Part shown: positions 10,501 to 15,750 of the stretch, piece after piece
Layout of the letters: every line of letters starts with the position of its first letter
Position numbering within the stretch: position 1 is the stretch's first letter
NCBI RefSeq assembly: GCF_000717655.1
Contig: NZ_JNZY01000081.1
Span: forward strand, 1 to 15,750
Length of the DNA: 15,750 nucleotides
Source: Streptomyces katrae
Lineage (GTDB): Bacteria; Actinomycetota; Actinomycetes; Streptomycetales; Streptomycetaceae
Reading direction: 5' to 3'
The notes under the pieces: model-generated
What the model saw: only the letters and a program-made list of their open reading frames with translations
What the model was told of the DNA's origin: nothing
Databases searched by the model: none
Program-made: the position numbers and the translations under genes

Positions 10501-12095
10501 CGGTGACCGACCCGGCCGGATCGGCGGTGTGGGGTCTGGTGCGTGCCGCCCAGGCCGAGAACCCCGACCGGATCGTCCTGCTGGACACCGACCCCGCTGC
10601 CGAAGGCCGCACGGACTCGGTGCTGGATTCCGTACTGGGTTCGGTGCTGGCCTCCGGCGAGCCGCAGATCGCGACGCGCGGAACCATCCTCTCCGTACCC
10701 CGGCTCGTCCGGGTCACCGGCGAGGCCCCGGACGCCTCCGTGGCGTTCGGACCGGACGGGACCGTCCTGGTCTCCGGCGCCGGGTCGCTGGGCGCGCTGG
10801 CGGCCCGGCACCTGGTCACCCGGCTCGGCGTGCGGCACCTGCTGCTGGCCAGCCGTCGGGGTCCGGATGCCGACGGTGTGCAGGAGCTCGTCGCCGAGCT
10901 CACCGAACTGGGTGCTGCGGTCTCGGCGGTCGCCTGTGACGTCTCCGACCGTGACCAGGTCGAGGCCCTGCTGGCATCGGTTCCGGCCGAGCACCGGCTG
11001 TCCGGTGTGGTGCACACCGCGGGCGTTTTCGATCCGGGTGTGGTCGGGGCGCTGACCCCGGAGCGGCTCGCGGGGGTCTTCGCGCCGAAGGTGGACGCGG
11101 TCCGTCACCTCGACGAACTGACCCGCGGAACGGACCTCGAAGCCTTCATCGTCTACTCCTCCGCATCGTCCATCTTTATGGGAGCTGGTAGTGGTGGCTA
11201 CGCGGCGGCCAATGCTTTCCTGGACGGGTTGATGGCCTGCCGCCGGGCGGCGGGCCTGCCGGGTCTGTCGCTGGCCTGGGGCCCGTGGGAGCAGGTCACC
11301 GGTCTGGGCGACAGCATCGACGACCTCACCCTGACTCAGATGAGCCGGCGTGAGGGACGTGGGGGAGTCATGGCGCTCAAGTCCGCCGAGGGTATGGAGC
11401 TGTTCGGTGCCGCCGTGGGGTCCGGACGGGCGCTGCTGGTGCCGGTCAAGCTGGACCTGCGGGGTGTACGTGCCGACGCCGCGACCGGTGTCGGGGTGCC
11501 GCACCTGCTGCGCGGGCTGGTACCGGCCGGGCGGCAACTGGCGAACGCCGGGGGCACCGGCAACGAGGGCCGTCAGCTGTCCGACCGGCTGGCCGGACTC
11601 ACCGCGGCGGAGCAGGAGACCCTGCTCCTCGACCTGGTGCGTGCTCAGGCCGCGGTCGTGCTCGGGCATTCCGACTCGGGCGGTGTCCGTGCGGAGACGG
11701 CGTTCAAGGACGCCGGGTTCGACTCGCTGACGTCGGTGGAACTGCGGAACCGGGTGCGTGAGGCGACCGGTCTGAAGCTTCCGGCCACGCTGGTCTTCGA
11801 CTACCCGACCCCGCTGGCCCTCGCCCGCCACCTGCGCGAGGAGTGCGGCGTCGACGAGGCGTCAGCCGCCGATCCGGTGCTGGCCGGTCTCGCCGGCCTG
11901 GAGGCGTCCATCGAGGCCGCGGCTTGCGATGACGAGGCCCGCGACCGGATCACCGTACGGCTGCGGGAGCTGCTGAAGGCAGCCGAGTCGGCGGGCGGGC
12001 CCGCTGCGGCGGCGGGAACGGCGGACACGTCCAACGAGGATCTCGAAACCGCTGACGACGAGGAGCTGTTCGCGATCTTCGACCGGCTCGACTGA
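1407..12095 (+). CDS. Bimodular type I polyketide synthase, KS-AT-DH-KR-ACP-KS-AT-DH-KR-ACP
   Basis: A 3562-residue cytoplasmic megasynthase that performs two chain extensions. Module A: KS about 35-462 (Cys208, His343, His383), AT about 566-867 (GHSQGE Ser658, YASH His762), DH about 937-1221 (His970, Asp1141), KR about 1234-1658 (Lys1530, Ser1554, Tyr1567, Asn1571), ACP Ser1738. Module B: KS from 1797 (Cys1967, His2102, His2142), AT with Ser2360 and His2464 but 57 residues missing after residue 2333, DH from 2639 (His2672, Asp2845), KR (Lys3228, Ser3252, Tyr3265, Asn3269), ACP Ser3440. An N-terminal helical docking segment (1-34) and a C-terminal docking tail (about 3481-3562) flank the modules. 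The GTG start at 1407 puts the docking helix directly before the KS and has GGGG 7 bases upstream. Both ATs carry methylmalonyl-type motifs. There is no ER, so each module would leave a double bond if its KR works. Both KRs have a nucleotide loop one residue short. The polyketide product cannot be named from this. Confidence 0.97.
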   Translation: MSASYEKVVQALRKSLEEVGSLKKQNRQLLDASREPIAIVGMACRLPGGVAGPEDLWQMVSEGRDAVSSFPEDRGWDLEGLFDPDPERAGTSYTDQGGFLHEAGLFDAGFFGISPREALAMDPQQRLLLEASWEALERAGIDPVSLKGTDVGVFSGVFGQGYVAPGASVVTPELEGFAGTGGSTSVASGRVSYVLGFEGPAVSVDTACSSSLVAMHLAAQALRQGECSMALAGGATVLASPGVFAEFSRQRGLAADGRCKAFADAADGTGWAEGVGVVVLERLSVARERGHRVLAVLRGSAVNQDGASNGLTAPNGPSQQRVIRGALASAGLGSADVDLVEGHGTGTALGDPIEAQALLATYGQGRDAEQPLWLGSLKSNIGHAQAAAGVAGVIKMVEALRHGVMPPTLHVDAPTTEVDWSAGAVELLTEAREWPRNGRPRRAGVSAFGVSGTNAHLILEEAPPEEAEQDSGEALPTGVVPLVVSARTPGALAAQAGRLASFVEGAEGTSTADVAGALVSGRAVLGERAVVVAGSAEEALAGLQALARGEDAAGVVSGSATASGKVVWVFPGQGSQWAGMGRELLDSSPVFAERIAECAAALEPWIDWSLIDVLRGETEPELMERVDVLQPASFAVMVGLAAVWASVGVEPDAVLGHSQGEIAAACVAGALSLDDAARVVTLRSQAIAKDLAGRGGMASVALSADEAVARLARWADRVEVAAVNGPSSVVIAGDAEALDEALEALSGEGVRVRRVAVDYASHTRHVEDIREALAEALAEVTALAPAVPFYSTVTGTWVSDADVLDGAYWYRNLRGQVGFGPAVAELLAQGHGVFVEVSAHPVLVQPITETVDKTDTGTDVVVTGSLRREDGGLRRLLASMAELFVRGVALDWSGVLPAGAVSAHVDLPTYAFEHRHYWLEAVGSATDAASLGQTTADHPLLGAVVRLPQSDGLVFTSRLSLKSHAWLADHAVSGVVIVPGTGLVELAVRAGDEAGCGLLEELVIEAPLVVPEHGGVRVQVAVGGPGENGSRTVEVYSQREDAADEAGADVWTRHATGLLAASPAARGTDFDFAAWPPKGAQPVEVGTFYADLLERGYAYGPAFQGLRTVWRRGDEVFAEVVLPEEQSKEAGRFGIHPALLDAALQAGTVGAAAGTAEAEEAGEPVLAFAWNGLALHAAGASALRVRVAPGGPDALSFQAADETGGLVLTLDSLVSRPVSAEQLGGAADAAVANSLFQVEWSELPQVQAEPSLSWAPVATADEVTSLAEGMAAVPGASLAAVLEAVGEEDGGEDAVLALTSRVLGVLQAWLAGEGLEESQLVVATRGAVPAGGGAVTDPAGAAVWGLVRAAQTESPDRIILVDIDPAAEGGTDSVMDTVLDSVLACGEPQVAVRGTTFSVPRLARTTAHVPGVPAVFGPEGTVLVSGAGSLGGLVARHLVSRHGVRHLVLASRRGPDADGVQELVAELTEQGAAVTAVACDVSDRGQVEALLASVPAEHPLTGVVHTAGVFDDGLIGALTPERLAGVFAPKVDAVRHLDALTRGLDLDAFVVFSSVAGLSGGAGQGNYSAANAFLDGLMSNRRAAGLPGLSLAWGLWDQTLGMATHLSTVDQARASRSGVLAISAAEGMELFDAGLVSGQALLVPVKLDLRGVRADAAAGRGVPNLLRGLVRAGRQQASAGGAAEEGRQLSDRLAGLAAEEQEALLLELVRTQAAVVLGHSDSGSVRAETAFKDAGFDSLTSVELRNRVREATGLKLPATLVFDYPTPLALARYLREEFGDVAPAPVEPTVVAADTGEPLAIVGMACRLPGGVADPEDLWRMVCEGRDAVSSFPDDRGWDLEGLFDLDPDHAGTSYTDQGGFLQGAGLFDAGFFGISPREALAMDPQQRLLLETSWEALEAAGIDPVSLKGTDVGVFSGVSSQGYGTGTVAPEVEGFAGTGLAPSVASGRVSYVFGFEGPAVSVDTACSSSLVAMHLAAQALRQGECTMALAGGAMVMSTPGAFMAFSRQRGLAADGRCKAFADGADGMGLSEGVGVVLLERLSVARERGHRVLAVLRASAVNQDGASNGLTAPSGPSQQRVIRKALANAGLSPSDVDVVEGHGTGTALGDPIEAQALLATYGKGRDPEQPLWLGSLKSNIGHAQAAAGVASVIKMVQALRHGVMPPTLHAQKPTTEVDWMAGAVELLTEAREWPQNGHPRRAGVSSFGVSGTNAHLILEEAPAEGTETVAQAPAPAGVVPLVVSARTPGSLAGQAGRLSAFVDGTDEVSLADVAGTLVTDRTVFGERAVVVADSGKEALVGLQALARGENAPGVVVGSATAPGKVVWVFPGQGASFAVMVGLAAVWSSVGVEPDAVLGHSQGEIAAACVAGALSLDDAARVVALRSQAIAKDLAGRGGMASVALSADEAVARLVPWADRVEIAAVNGPSSVVIAGDAEALDEALEALSGEGIRVRRVAVDYASHTRHVEALRDTLAEALAGVTAKAPTMPFYSTVTGTWVSDADVLDGAYWYRNLRGQVGFGAAVAELLTQGHGVFVEVSAHPVLVQPITETVDKTDTGTDVVVTGSLRREDGGLRRLFASMAELFVRGVAVDWTGVLPAGAASARIDLPTYAFDHQHYWLHLAEAATDAASLGQAAADHPLLGAVVRLPQSDGLVFTSRLSLKSHPWLADHRVGGVVLLPGTGLVELAVRAGDEAGCGLLEELVTEAPLVVPDQGGVRVQVAVGGPGETGSRTVNVYSQREDAVGESGADVWTRHATGLLAASPATQGAAQEFDFAAWPPPGAQQVDISGGYDMLAQVGYAYGPAFQGMRAVWRRGEELFAEVALPEDQRKDAGRFGLHPALLDAALQAGMFSAAASTAAEESAEPVMPFAWNGLALHAAGASALRIRVAPNGPDALSVKAADETGGPVVTLDSLVLRPVSVEQLGAAADTAVASSLFEVEWSELPQAPGTELSPSWVPVATADEVAALAGGAGVPAAAVLEAVGGADEDAVLALTSRVLEVVQAWLADAGLEESRLVVVTRGAVPAGDGAVTDPAGSAVWGLVRAAQAENPDRIVLLDTDPAAEGRTDSVLDSVLGSVLASGEPQIATRGTILSVPRLVRVTGEAPDASVAFGPDGTVLVSGAGSLGALAARHLVTRLGVRHLLLASRRGPDADGVQELVAELTELGAAVSAVACDVSDRDQVEALLASVPAEHRLSGVVHTAGVFDPGVVGALTPERLAGVFAPKVDAVRHLDELTRGTDLEAFIVYSSASSIFMGAGSGGYAAANAFLDGLMACRRAAGLPGLSLAWGPWEQVTGLGDSIDDLTLTQMSRREGRGGVMALKSAEGMELFGAAVGSGRALLVPVKLDLRGVRADAATGVGVPHLLRGLVPAGRQLANAGGTGNEGRQLSDRLAGLTAAEQETLLLDLVRAQAAVVLGHSDSGGVRAETAFKDAGFDSLTSVELRNRVREATGLKLPATLVFDYPTPLALARHLREECGVDEASAADPVLAGLAGLEASIEAAACDDEARDRITVRLRELLKAAESAGGPAAAAGTADTSNEDLETADDEELFAIFDRLD
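1509..2792 (+). other. KS domain, module A
   Basis: The ketosynthase has Cys208 in DTACSSS, His343 in EGHGTGT and His383 in KSNIGH. The Cys-to-His spacings of 135 and 175 residues match active KS domains. It accepts the chain from gene 1 and performs the decarboxylative condensation. Confidence 0.96.
1722..1783 (+). repeat. 62-bp segment identical in all three KS domains
   Basis: The same 62 bases occur at 7008-7069 and 12521-12582. They encode the [20 protein letters not shown] motif of KS domains. Identity at silent sites suggests homogenisation between modules. Confidence 0.85.
3102..4007 (+). other. AT domain, module A, methylmalonyl-CoA type
   Basis: This is the only complete AT in the window (302 residues). 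It has [28 protein letters not shown] (Ser658) and YASH (His762). RVDVxQ, GHSQG and YASH are the established methylmalonyl signatures, where malonyl ATs have HAFH. Confidence 0.93.
3954..4009 (+). repeat. 56-bp exact repeat after AT, copy 1 (module A)
   Basis: Identical to 9060-9115 in module B. It codes the [10 protein letters not shown] post-AT segment. Module C differs here. Confidence 0.85.
4215..5069 (+). other. DH domain, module A
   Basis: The dehydratase has the HxxxGxxxxP motif ([10 protein letters not shown], His970), YGPAFQG and LLDAALQ (Asp1141). All hallmark residues are present, so it should remove water from a beta-hydroxy chain if the module KR makes one. Confidence 0.92.
4461..4633 (+). 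repeat. 173-bp near-identical repeat in DH, copy 1 (module A)
   Basis: It matches 15130-15302 with two differences (4520 and 4613). Bases 4521-4612 are a 92-bp exact match, including third codon positions, which points to recent duplication or gene conversion. Confidence 0.88.
5106..6380 (+). other. KR domain, module A
   Basis: A structural subdomain is followed by a catalytic subdomain. Lys1530, Ser1554, Tyr1567 and Asn1571 are present, and FDD stands at the LDD position, which suggests a B-type KR. The glycine-rich loop (5679-5699) reads SGAGSLG, one residue shorter than TGGTGSLG in gene 1, so NADPH binding is in doubt. Confidence 0.88.
6519..6740 (+). other. ACP domain, module A
   Basis: The core is [14 protein letters not shown], with Ser1738 (codon 6618-6620) as the phosphopantetheine site. 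It is nearly identical to the module B ACP. Confidence 0.96.
6795..8072 (+). other. KS domain, module B
   Basis: Cys1967 lies in DTACSSS, with His2102 and His2142 at the usual spacing. It is three residues shorter than KS-A between the start and the Cys, in the variable GYGTGT loop. It looks intact. Confidence 0.96.
8306..8405 (+). repeat. 100-bp exact direct repeat, copy 1 (KS-AT linker, module B)
   Basis: It is base-for-base identical to 13825-13924. Its right end falls exactly on the AT-B deletion join. Confidence 0.9.
8379..9113 (+). other. AT domain, module B, methylmalonyl type, 57 residues missing
   Basis: The domain is 245 residues against 302 in AT-A. It reads FPGQG and jumps at 8405/8406 straight to ASFAVMVGL, losing the SQWxGMG and RVDVLQP segments in frame (171 bases by alignment to AT-A). 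GHSQGE (Ser2360) and YASH (His2464) remain. The GQGxQ segment normally forms part of the active site, so this AT would probably be inactive if real. Confidence 0.92.
9060..9115 (+). repeat. 56-bp exact repeat after AT, copy 2 (module B)
   Basis: Identical to 3954-4009. Confidence 0.85.
9321..10169 (+). other. DH domain, module B
   Basis: His2672 lies in [17 protein letters not shown] is present, and Asp2845 lies in LLDAALQ. All DH hallmarks are kept. Confidence 0.92.
10215..11489 (+). other. KR domain, module B
   Basis: Lys3228, Ser3252, Tyr3265 and Asn3269 are present. The nucleotide loop reads SGAGSLG, as in KR-A, one residue short. FDP stands where B-type KRs have LDD, and no Trp marks an A-type (IFMGAG near bases 11169-11186), so hydroxyl stereochemistry cannot be assigned. 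Bases 11143-11240 have clearly lower GC than the surroundings. Confidence 0.86.
11625..11846 (+). other. ACP domain, module B
   Basis: [14 protein letters not shown] carries Ser3440 (codon 11724-11726). The ACP is intact. Confidence 0.96.
11847..12092 (+). other. C-terminal docking tail of gene 2 protein
   Basis: About 80 residues follow the ACP: a helical [11 protein letters not shown] segment, a basic helix ([12 protein letters not shown]), an Ala/Gly linker and an acidic end [13 protein letters not shown]. This is the classic actinobacterial tail that pairs with LRDYLKR-type heads, which gene 3 has. Confidence 0.85.
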
Positions 12096-12105
12096 GCCGG
12101 ACCCC

Positions 12106-12137
12106 GTACGGCCGGGCCCGGGTGGGCCCGGCCGTAC
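12106..12137 (+). terminator. Perfect GC-rich hairpin after gene 2, possible terminator
   Basis: The arms 12106-12119 (GTACGGCCGGGCCC) and 12124-12137 are perfect reverse complements: a 14-bp stem with a GGGT loop, starting 10 bases after the gene 2 stop. There is no T-run after it, which is common for Streptomyces hairpin terminators. It could also be a read-through or mRNA-stabilising element, as gene 3 appears to belong to the same assembly line. Confidence 0.7.
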
Positions 12138-12139
12138 TG

Positions 12140-12158
12140 CCCGCACACACGGTGCGGG
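12140..12158 (+). other. Second short hairpin in the gene 2-gene 3 gap
   Basis: CCCGCAC (12140-12146) pairs with GTGCGGG (12152-12158) around a 5-base loop, two bases after the first hairpin. It may extend the terminator structure or be chance in GC-rich DNA. Confidence 0.4.
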
Positions 12159-12195
12159 GACCCCCCCTCAGCAATCGCTCACTCAAATTTTCCTT

Positions 12196-12199
12196 GGAG
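12196..12199 (+). promoter_or_regulatory. Ribosome binding site that sets the gene 3 start
   Basis: GGAG ends 9 bases before GTG 12209, within an AT-richer stretch (12180-12208). It supports 12209 over the upstream in-frame GTG at 12122. Confidence 0.75.
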
Positions 12200-12208
12200 C
12201 TGAATCCA

Positions 12209-12307
12209 GTGGCTGACGAGGCACAACTCCGCGACTACCTCAAGAGGGCCATCGCCGACGCCCGCGACGCCCGCAAGCGGCTGCGCGAGGTCGAGGACCA
12301 GGCGCGG
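12209..12307 (+). other. N-terminal docking helix of gene 3 protein
   Basis: The first 33 residues ([20 protein letters not shown]...) are a charged coiled coil ending in [12 protein letters not shown] at the KS. The pattern fits the gene 2 C-terminal tail. Confidence 0.88.
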
Positions 12308-13981
12308 GAGCCGATCGCCATCGTCTCCATGGCGTGCCGCTACCCAGGTGGTGTGTCCTCGCCCGAAGACCTGTGGAAGCTCGTGGCCGACGGGGTCGAC
12401 GCCGTCTCCGGGTTCCCGGACGACCGCGGCTGGGACCTGGAGGGCCTCGTCGACCCGGACCCCGACCACGCGGGTACGTCGTACACCGATCAGGGCGGCT
12501 TCCTGCAGGGGGCGGGCCTTTTCGATGCGGGGTTCTTCGGGATCTCGCCGCGTGAGGCGCTGGCGATGGACCCGCAGCAGCGGCTGCTGTTGGAGACCTC
12601 CTGGGAGGCGCTGGAGAGCGCCGGCATCGACCCGTTCTCGCTGAAGGGCACCGACATCGGGGTGTTCTCCGGGGTGTCCGGCCAGGGCTACGGTGCCGGT
12701 GCCGGTGTGGTGACGCCGGAGGTGGAGGGTTTCGCGGGCACGGGAGCGGCGTCGTGCGTGGCGTCGGGCCGTGTGTCGTACGTGTTCGGTTTCGAGGGCC
12801 CGGCGGTTTCGGTGGACACGGGGTGTTCGTCGTCGCTGGTTGCGATGCACCTGGCGGCGCAGGCGCTGCGCCAGGGCGAGTGCACGATGGCACTGGCCGG
12901 CGGCGCGATGGTGATGGCGACACCCGGCTCCTTCATGGCCTTCTCCCGGCAGCGCGGCCTGGCCACCGACGGCCGGTGCAAGGCGTTCGCGGACGGCGCG
13001 GACGGCATGGGCCTGGCCGAGGGCGTGGGCGTGGTGCTTCTCGAGCGCCTGTCGGTGGCGCGGGAGCGCGGGCACCGGGTTCTCGCGGTGCTGCGCGGCA
13101 GTGCCGTCAACCAGGACGGCGCTTCCAACGGCCTCACGGCTCCGAACGGTCCCTCACAGCAGCGGGTGATCCGCAGGGCGCTGGACAGCGCCGGGCTCTC
13201 CCCGTCCGATGTGGACGTGGTGGAGGGCCACGGCACGGGTACGGCCCTGGGTGACCCGATCGAGGCGCAGGCGCTTCTGGCCACCTACGGCAAGGGCCGC
13301 GACCCGGAACAGCCGCTGTGGCTCGGCTCGTTGAAGTCGAACATCGGTCATACGCAGGCTGCTGCCGGTGTGGCCAGTGTGATCAAGATCGTGCAGGCAC
13401 TGCGCCACGGAGTGATACCCTCCACGCTGCACGTCCAGGAGCCTTCGAGCCAGGTGGACTGGTCTGCGGGTGCCATCGAGCTGCTGACCGAGGCCCGGGA
13501 GTGGCCGCGCAGCGGCCGGCCGCGCCGGGCCGGTGTGTCCTCGTTCGGTGTCAGCGGGACGAACGCTCACCTGATCCTGGAGGAGGCGCCGCCGGAGGAA
13601 CCGGAGCAGGAGCCCGGCGAGCAGCAGCCCGCCGGTGTGGTGCCGCTGGTGGTCTCGGCGCGGACCCCCGGTTCGCTTGCGGGTCAGGCCGGGCGGCTGG
13701 CGTCGTTCGTCGAGGGCGCCGGTGAGGTGTCGCTGGCCTCGGTGGCCGGAACGCTGGTGTCGGGCCGTACGGTCTTCGGCGAGCGTGCGGTGGTCGTGGC
13801 CGGGTCGGGCGAGGAGGCGCTGGCCGGTCTGCAGGCGCTGGCGCGCGGTGAGAACGCGCCGGGTGTGGTGGTCGGCAGTGCCACTGCTCCGGGCAAGGTC
13901 GTGTGGGTGTTCCCCGGCCAGGGGCAGACCCCGACCTCATCGAGCGGGTCGACGTCCTGCAGCCGGCGAGTTTCGCGGTGA
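12209..13981 (+). CDS. Type I polyketide synthase, N-terminal part (docking-KS-start of AT), ended early by a frameshift
   Basis: A 590-residue reading frame holding an N-terminal docking helix (residues 1-33), a KS from residue 34 (Cys206, His341, His381) and the KS-AT linker. It reaches the first AT motif, FPGQG, at bases 13910-13924. After that the frame gives unrelated residues and stops at TGA 13979-13981. The expected AT sequence resumes in another frame from about 13924, so this is the front half of one gene split by a loss of about 130 bases. The GTG at 12209 is chosen because GGAG lies 9 bases upstream and the protein then begins with a typical docking helix (LRDYLKRA...). An in-frame GTG at 12122 lies inside a hairpin and would add unrelated residues. 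KS active-site context is TGCSSS where modules A and B have TACSSS. Whether the frameshift is real or a sequencing or assembly error cannot be told here. Confidence 0.88.
   Translation: MADEAQLRDYLKRAIADARDARKRLREVEDQAREPIAIVSMACRYPGGVSSPEDLWKLVADGVDAVSGFPDDRGWDLEGLVDPDPDHAGTSYTDQGGFLQGAGLFDAGFFGISPREALAMDPQQRLLLETSWEALESAGIDPFSLKGTDIGVFSGVSGQGYGAGAGVVTPEVEGFAGTGAASCVASGRVSYVFGFEGPAVSVDTGCSSSLVAMHLAAQALRQGECTMALAGGAMVMATPGSFMAFSRQRGLATDGRCKAFADGADGMGLAEGVGVVLLERLSVARERGHRVLAVLRGSAVNQDGASNGLTAPNGPSQQRVIRRALDSAGLSPSDVDVVEGHGTGTALGDPIEAQALLATYGKGRDPEQPLWLGSLKSNIGHTQAAAGVASVIKIVQALRHGVIPSTLHVQEPSSQVDWSAGAIELLTEAREWPRSGRPRRAGVSSFGVSGTNAHLILEEAPPEEPEQEPGEQQPAGVVPLVVSARTPGSLAGQAGRLASFVEGAGEVSLASVAGTLVSGRTVFGERAVVVAGSGEEALAGLQALARGENAPGVVVGSATAPGKVVWVFPGQGQTPTSSSGSTSCSRRVSR
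12308..13588 (+). other. KS domain, module C
   Basis: Cys206, His341 and His381 have the same spacing as the other KSs. The nucleophile context is DTGCSSS rather than DTACSSS. The nucleophile itself is Cys, so this is not a KSQ loading domain. Confidence 0.94.
13825..13924 (+). repeat. 100-bp exact direct repeat, copy 2 (KS-AT linker, module C)
   Basis: Identical to 8306-8405. Its right end falls exactly on the AT-C frameshift join. Confidence 0.9.
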
Positions 13982-14676
13982 TGGTGGGTCTGGCGGCGGT
14001 GTGGGAGTCGGTCGGGGTCAGGCCCGATGCGGTGCTCGGCCACTCCCAGGGCGAGATCGCCGCCGCGTGTGTGGCGGGCGCGCTGTCGCTGGAGGACGCG
14101 GCACGCGTCGTGGCCCTGCGCAGCCAGGCGATTGCGAAGGACCTCGCCGGGCGTGGCGGTATGGCCTCGGTGGCGCTGAGCGCGGACGAGGTGGCCATAC
14201 GGCTCGCTCCGTGGGAGGACCGGGTCGAGGTTGCGGCGGTCAACGGCCCGACCTCGGTGGTGATCGCCGGTGACGCCGAGGCTCTGGACGAAGCGCTGGA
14301 GGCACTGTCGGGCGACGGCGTCCGGGTGCGTCGGGTCGCGGTGGACTACGCCTCGCACACCCGCCACGTGGAGGACATCCGCGAGGCGCTCGCCAAGACG
14401 CTGGCCGGGATCGCCGCGAAGGCCCCGACCGTGCCGTTCTACTCGACCGTCACGGGTACGTGGGTAGCCGACGCCGACGTCCTGGACGGGGCGTACTGGT
14501 ACCGCAACCTTCGGGGCCAGGTGGGCTTCGGTCCGGCCGTGGCCGAGCTGCTGGCGCAGGGCCACGGGGTGTTCGTGGAGGTCAGTGCCCATCCGGTGCT
14601 GGTCCAGCCGATCACCGAAACCGTCGACGACGACAACGGCACCACTGCCCATGTGGTCGTGACCGGTTCGCTGCGC
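13898..14676 (+). other. AT domain, module C, methylmalonyl type, interrupted by frameshift deletion
   Basis: FPGQG in frame 2 (13910-13924) is joined to [14 protein letters not shown] in frame 1. Against AT-A about 130 bases are missing, which is not a multiple of three. GHSQGE and YASH follow in frame 1. Confidence 0.9.
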
Positions 14677-15750
14677 CGTGAAGACGGCGGTCTGCGACGG
14701 CTGTTCGCGTCGATGGCCGAGCTGTTCGTCCGGGGCGTGGCGCTGGACTGGAGCGGTGTGCTGCCGCGGTCGGCGGCTTCCGTTCGCGTGGACCTGCCGA
14801 CCTATGCCTTCGACCACCAGCACTACTGGCTCCACGCGGACGAGTCGGCCACCGATGCGGCGTCGCTGGGCCAGACGAGGGTCGAGCACCCGCTGCTGGG
14901 CGCGGTGGTGCAGCTGCCGCAGTCGGACGGGCTCGTCTTCACCTCGCGGCTGTCGCTGAAGTCGCACCCCTGGCTGGCCGATCACGCGATCGGTGGTCTG
15001 ATCCTCGCTCCGGGCACCGGGCTCGTGGAGCTGGCGGTTCGGGCCGGTGACGAGGCCGGGTGCGGGCTGCTGGAAGAGCTGGTGATCGAGGCCCCGCTGG
15101 TGGTGCCCGAGCACGGCGGCGTGCGGGTGCAGGTCGCCGTCGGCGGTCCGGGCGAGAACGGTTCGCGCACGGTGGAGGTGTACTCCCAACGCGAGGACGC
15201 TGCCGACGAGGCCGGCGCGGACGTGTGGACGCGGCACGCCACCGGGCTCCTGGCGGCATCGCCTGCGGCCCGCGGGACGGATTTCGACTTCGCCGCCTGG
15301 CCGCCGCCCGGCGCGCAGCCGGTCGAGCTGGACGCCGATGACTTCTATGCCGACCTGCGCGAGCGCGGCGTCGCGTACGGGCCGTCCTTCCAGGGCATGC
15401 GGGCGGTGTGGCGGCGCGGCGAGGAGCTCTTCGCCGAGGTGGCCCTGCCCGAGGAGCAGCGCAAGGACGCCGTCAGGTTCGGTCTCCACCCCGCGCTGCT
15501 GGATGCGGCCCTGCAGGCCGCGACGTTCGGCGCCGCTGCGGGTGCGGCGGAGGAGGAGCCCGGGGCTCCGGTGCTGGCGTTCGCGTGGAACGGGCTGGCG
15601 CTGCACGCCGCGGGCGCCTCGGCCCTGCGGGTGCGCGTGGCGCCGAGCGGTCCGGATGCCCTGTCCGTCGAGGCGGCCGACGAGACCGGTGGCCTGGTGG
15701 TGACCCTGGACTCGCTGGTGTCCCGGGCGGTGTCCGCCGAGCAGTTGGAG
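13924..15750 (+). CDS. Type I polyketide synthase, continuation of the same gene after the frameshift (rest of AT, DH), 3' end outside window
   Basis: Frame 1 is open from about 13924 to the last base and continues the protein begun at 12209. It opens with [14 protein letters not shown], the AT segment aligning with bases 3258-3299 of module A. It then has GHSQGE (Ser codon 14044-14046), YASH (14347-14358), the post-AT linker, and a DH with HxxxGxxxxP (His codon 14983-14985) and the LLDAALQ motif (Asp codon 15502-15504). It stops at the window edge just after the DH. The AT motifs are of methylmalonyl type. The given start is the point where homology resumes, not a proven start codon. If the frameshift is real, translation could restart only internally, for example at GTG 13978 or ATG 13981 overlapping the upstream stop, and the product would lack part of the AT. 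A KR and ACP probably follow outside the window, judging from modules A and B. Confidence 0.87.
14884..15732 (+). other. DH domain, module C
   Basis: [10 protein letters not shown] (His codon 14983-14985), YGPSFQG and LLDAALQ (Asp codon 15502-15504) are all present. The domain is essentially complete at the window edge. Confidence 0.9.
15130..15302 (+). repeat. 173-bp near-identical repeat in DH, copy 2 (module C)
   Basis: Partner of 4461-4633, with differences at 15189 and 15282. Confidence 0.88.

Noticed and set aside
1119..11831. A 3570-codon open frame on the minus strand opposite gene 2
   Set aside because: Its translation is rich in Arg, His, Gln and Gly with no domain motif. It mirrors the strong G/C third-position bias of the PKS gene on the other strand, so it is a shadow frame.
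12122..12208. Upstream in-frame GTG start for gene 3 at 12122
   Set aside because: It lies in the loop and right arm of the hairpin, has no ribosome binding site and adds residues unlike a docking helix. GTG 12209 has GGAG 9 bases before it.
12308..13588. KS-C as a loading (KSQ) domain
   Set aside because: The nucleophile is Cys (codon 12824-12826), not Gln, and a docking head precedes it, so it is an extender KS.

Overview
The window comes from a high-GC actinomycete, most likely Streptomyces or a close relative. Codons almost always end in G or C, genes start with GTG, and the whole 15.75 kb is an assembly line of a modular type I polyketide synthase (PKS) on the + strand. No regulator, tailoring enzyme, thioesterase, tRNA or mobile element is visible.

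Layout: (1) 1-1371 is the 3' end of a PKS gene (KR, ACP, C-terminal docking tail). (2) After 35 bases, 1407-12095 is a complete bimodular PKS of 3562 aa: docking, KS-AT-DH-KR-ACP (module A), KS-AT-DH-KR-ACP (module B), docking. (3) A 113-base gap (12096-12208) holds a perfect 14-bp hairpin, a second weaker hairpin and a ribosome binding site. (4) From 12209 to the window end a third PKS gene encodes docking, KS, AT and DH (module C) and runs off the window. It is broken by a frameshift inside the AT.

How the parts work together: the docking tail of each protein looks matched to the docking helix of the next, so the chain should pass from gene 1 to gene 2 to gene 3 in gene order. All three ATs carry GHSQGE and YASH motifs, which point to methylmalonyl-CoA. 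All three DHs keep their His and Asp. A fully working set would add methyl-branched, alpha,beta-unsaturated units. No ER domain is present in the complete modules.

The main anomaly is three internal losses in otherwise well-conserved domains. The gene 1 KR lacks about 49 residues, including the catalytic Ser, Tyr and Asn (join near 597/598). The module B AT lacks 57 residues (join 8405/8406). The module C AT lacks about 130 bases, which shifts the frame (join near 13924/13925). The two AT lesions have the same left edge, and a 100-bp exact repeat ends at both joins. This favours an assembly error in repetitive PKS DNA over true decay, but the sequence alone cannot decide. Other points are a KR nucleotide-binding loop one residue short in modules A and B, a low-GC island over the catalytic core of KR-B, and long near-identical tracts between modules that suggest gene conversion.
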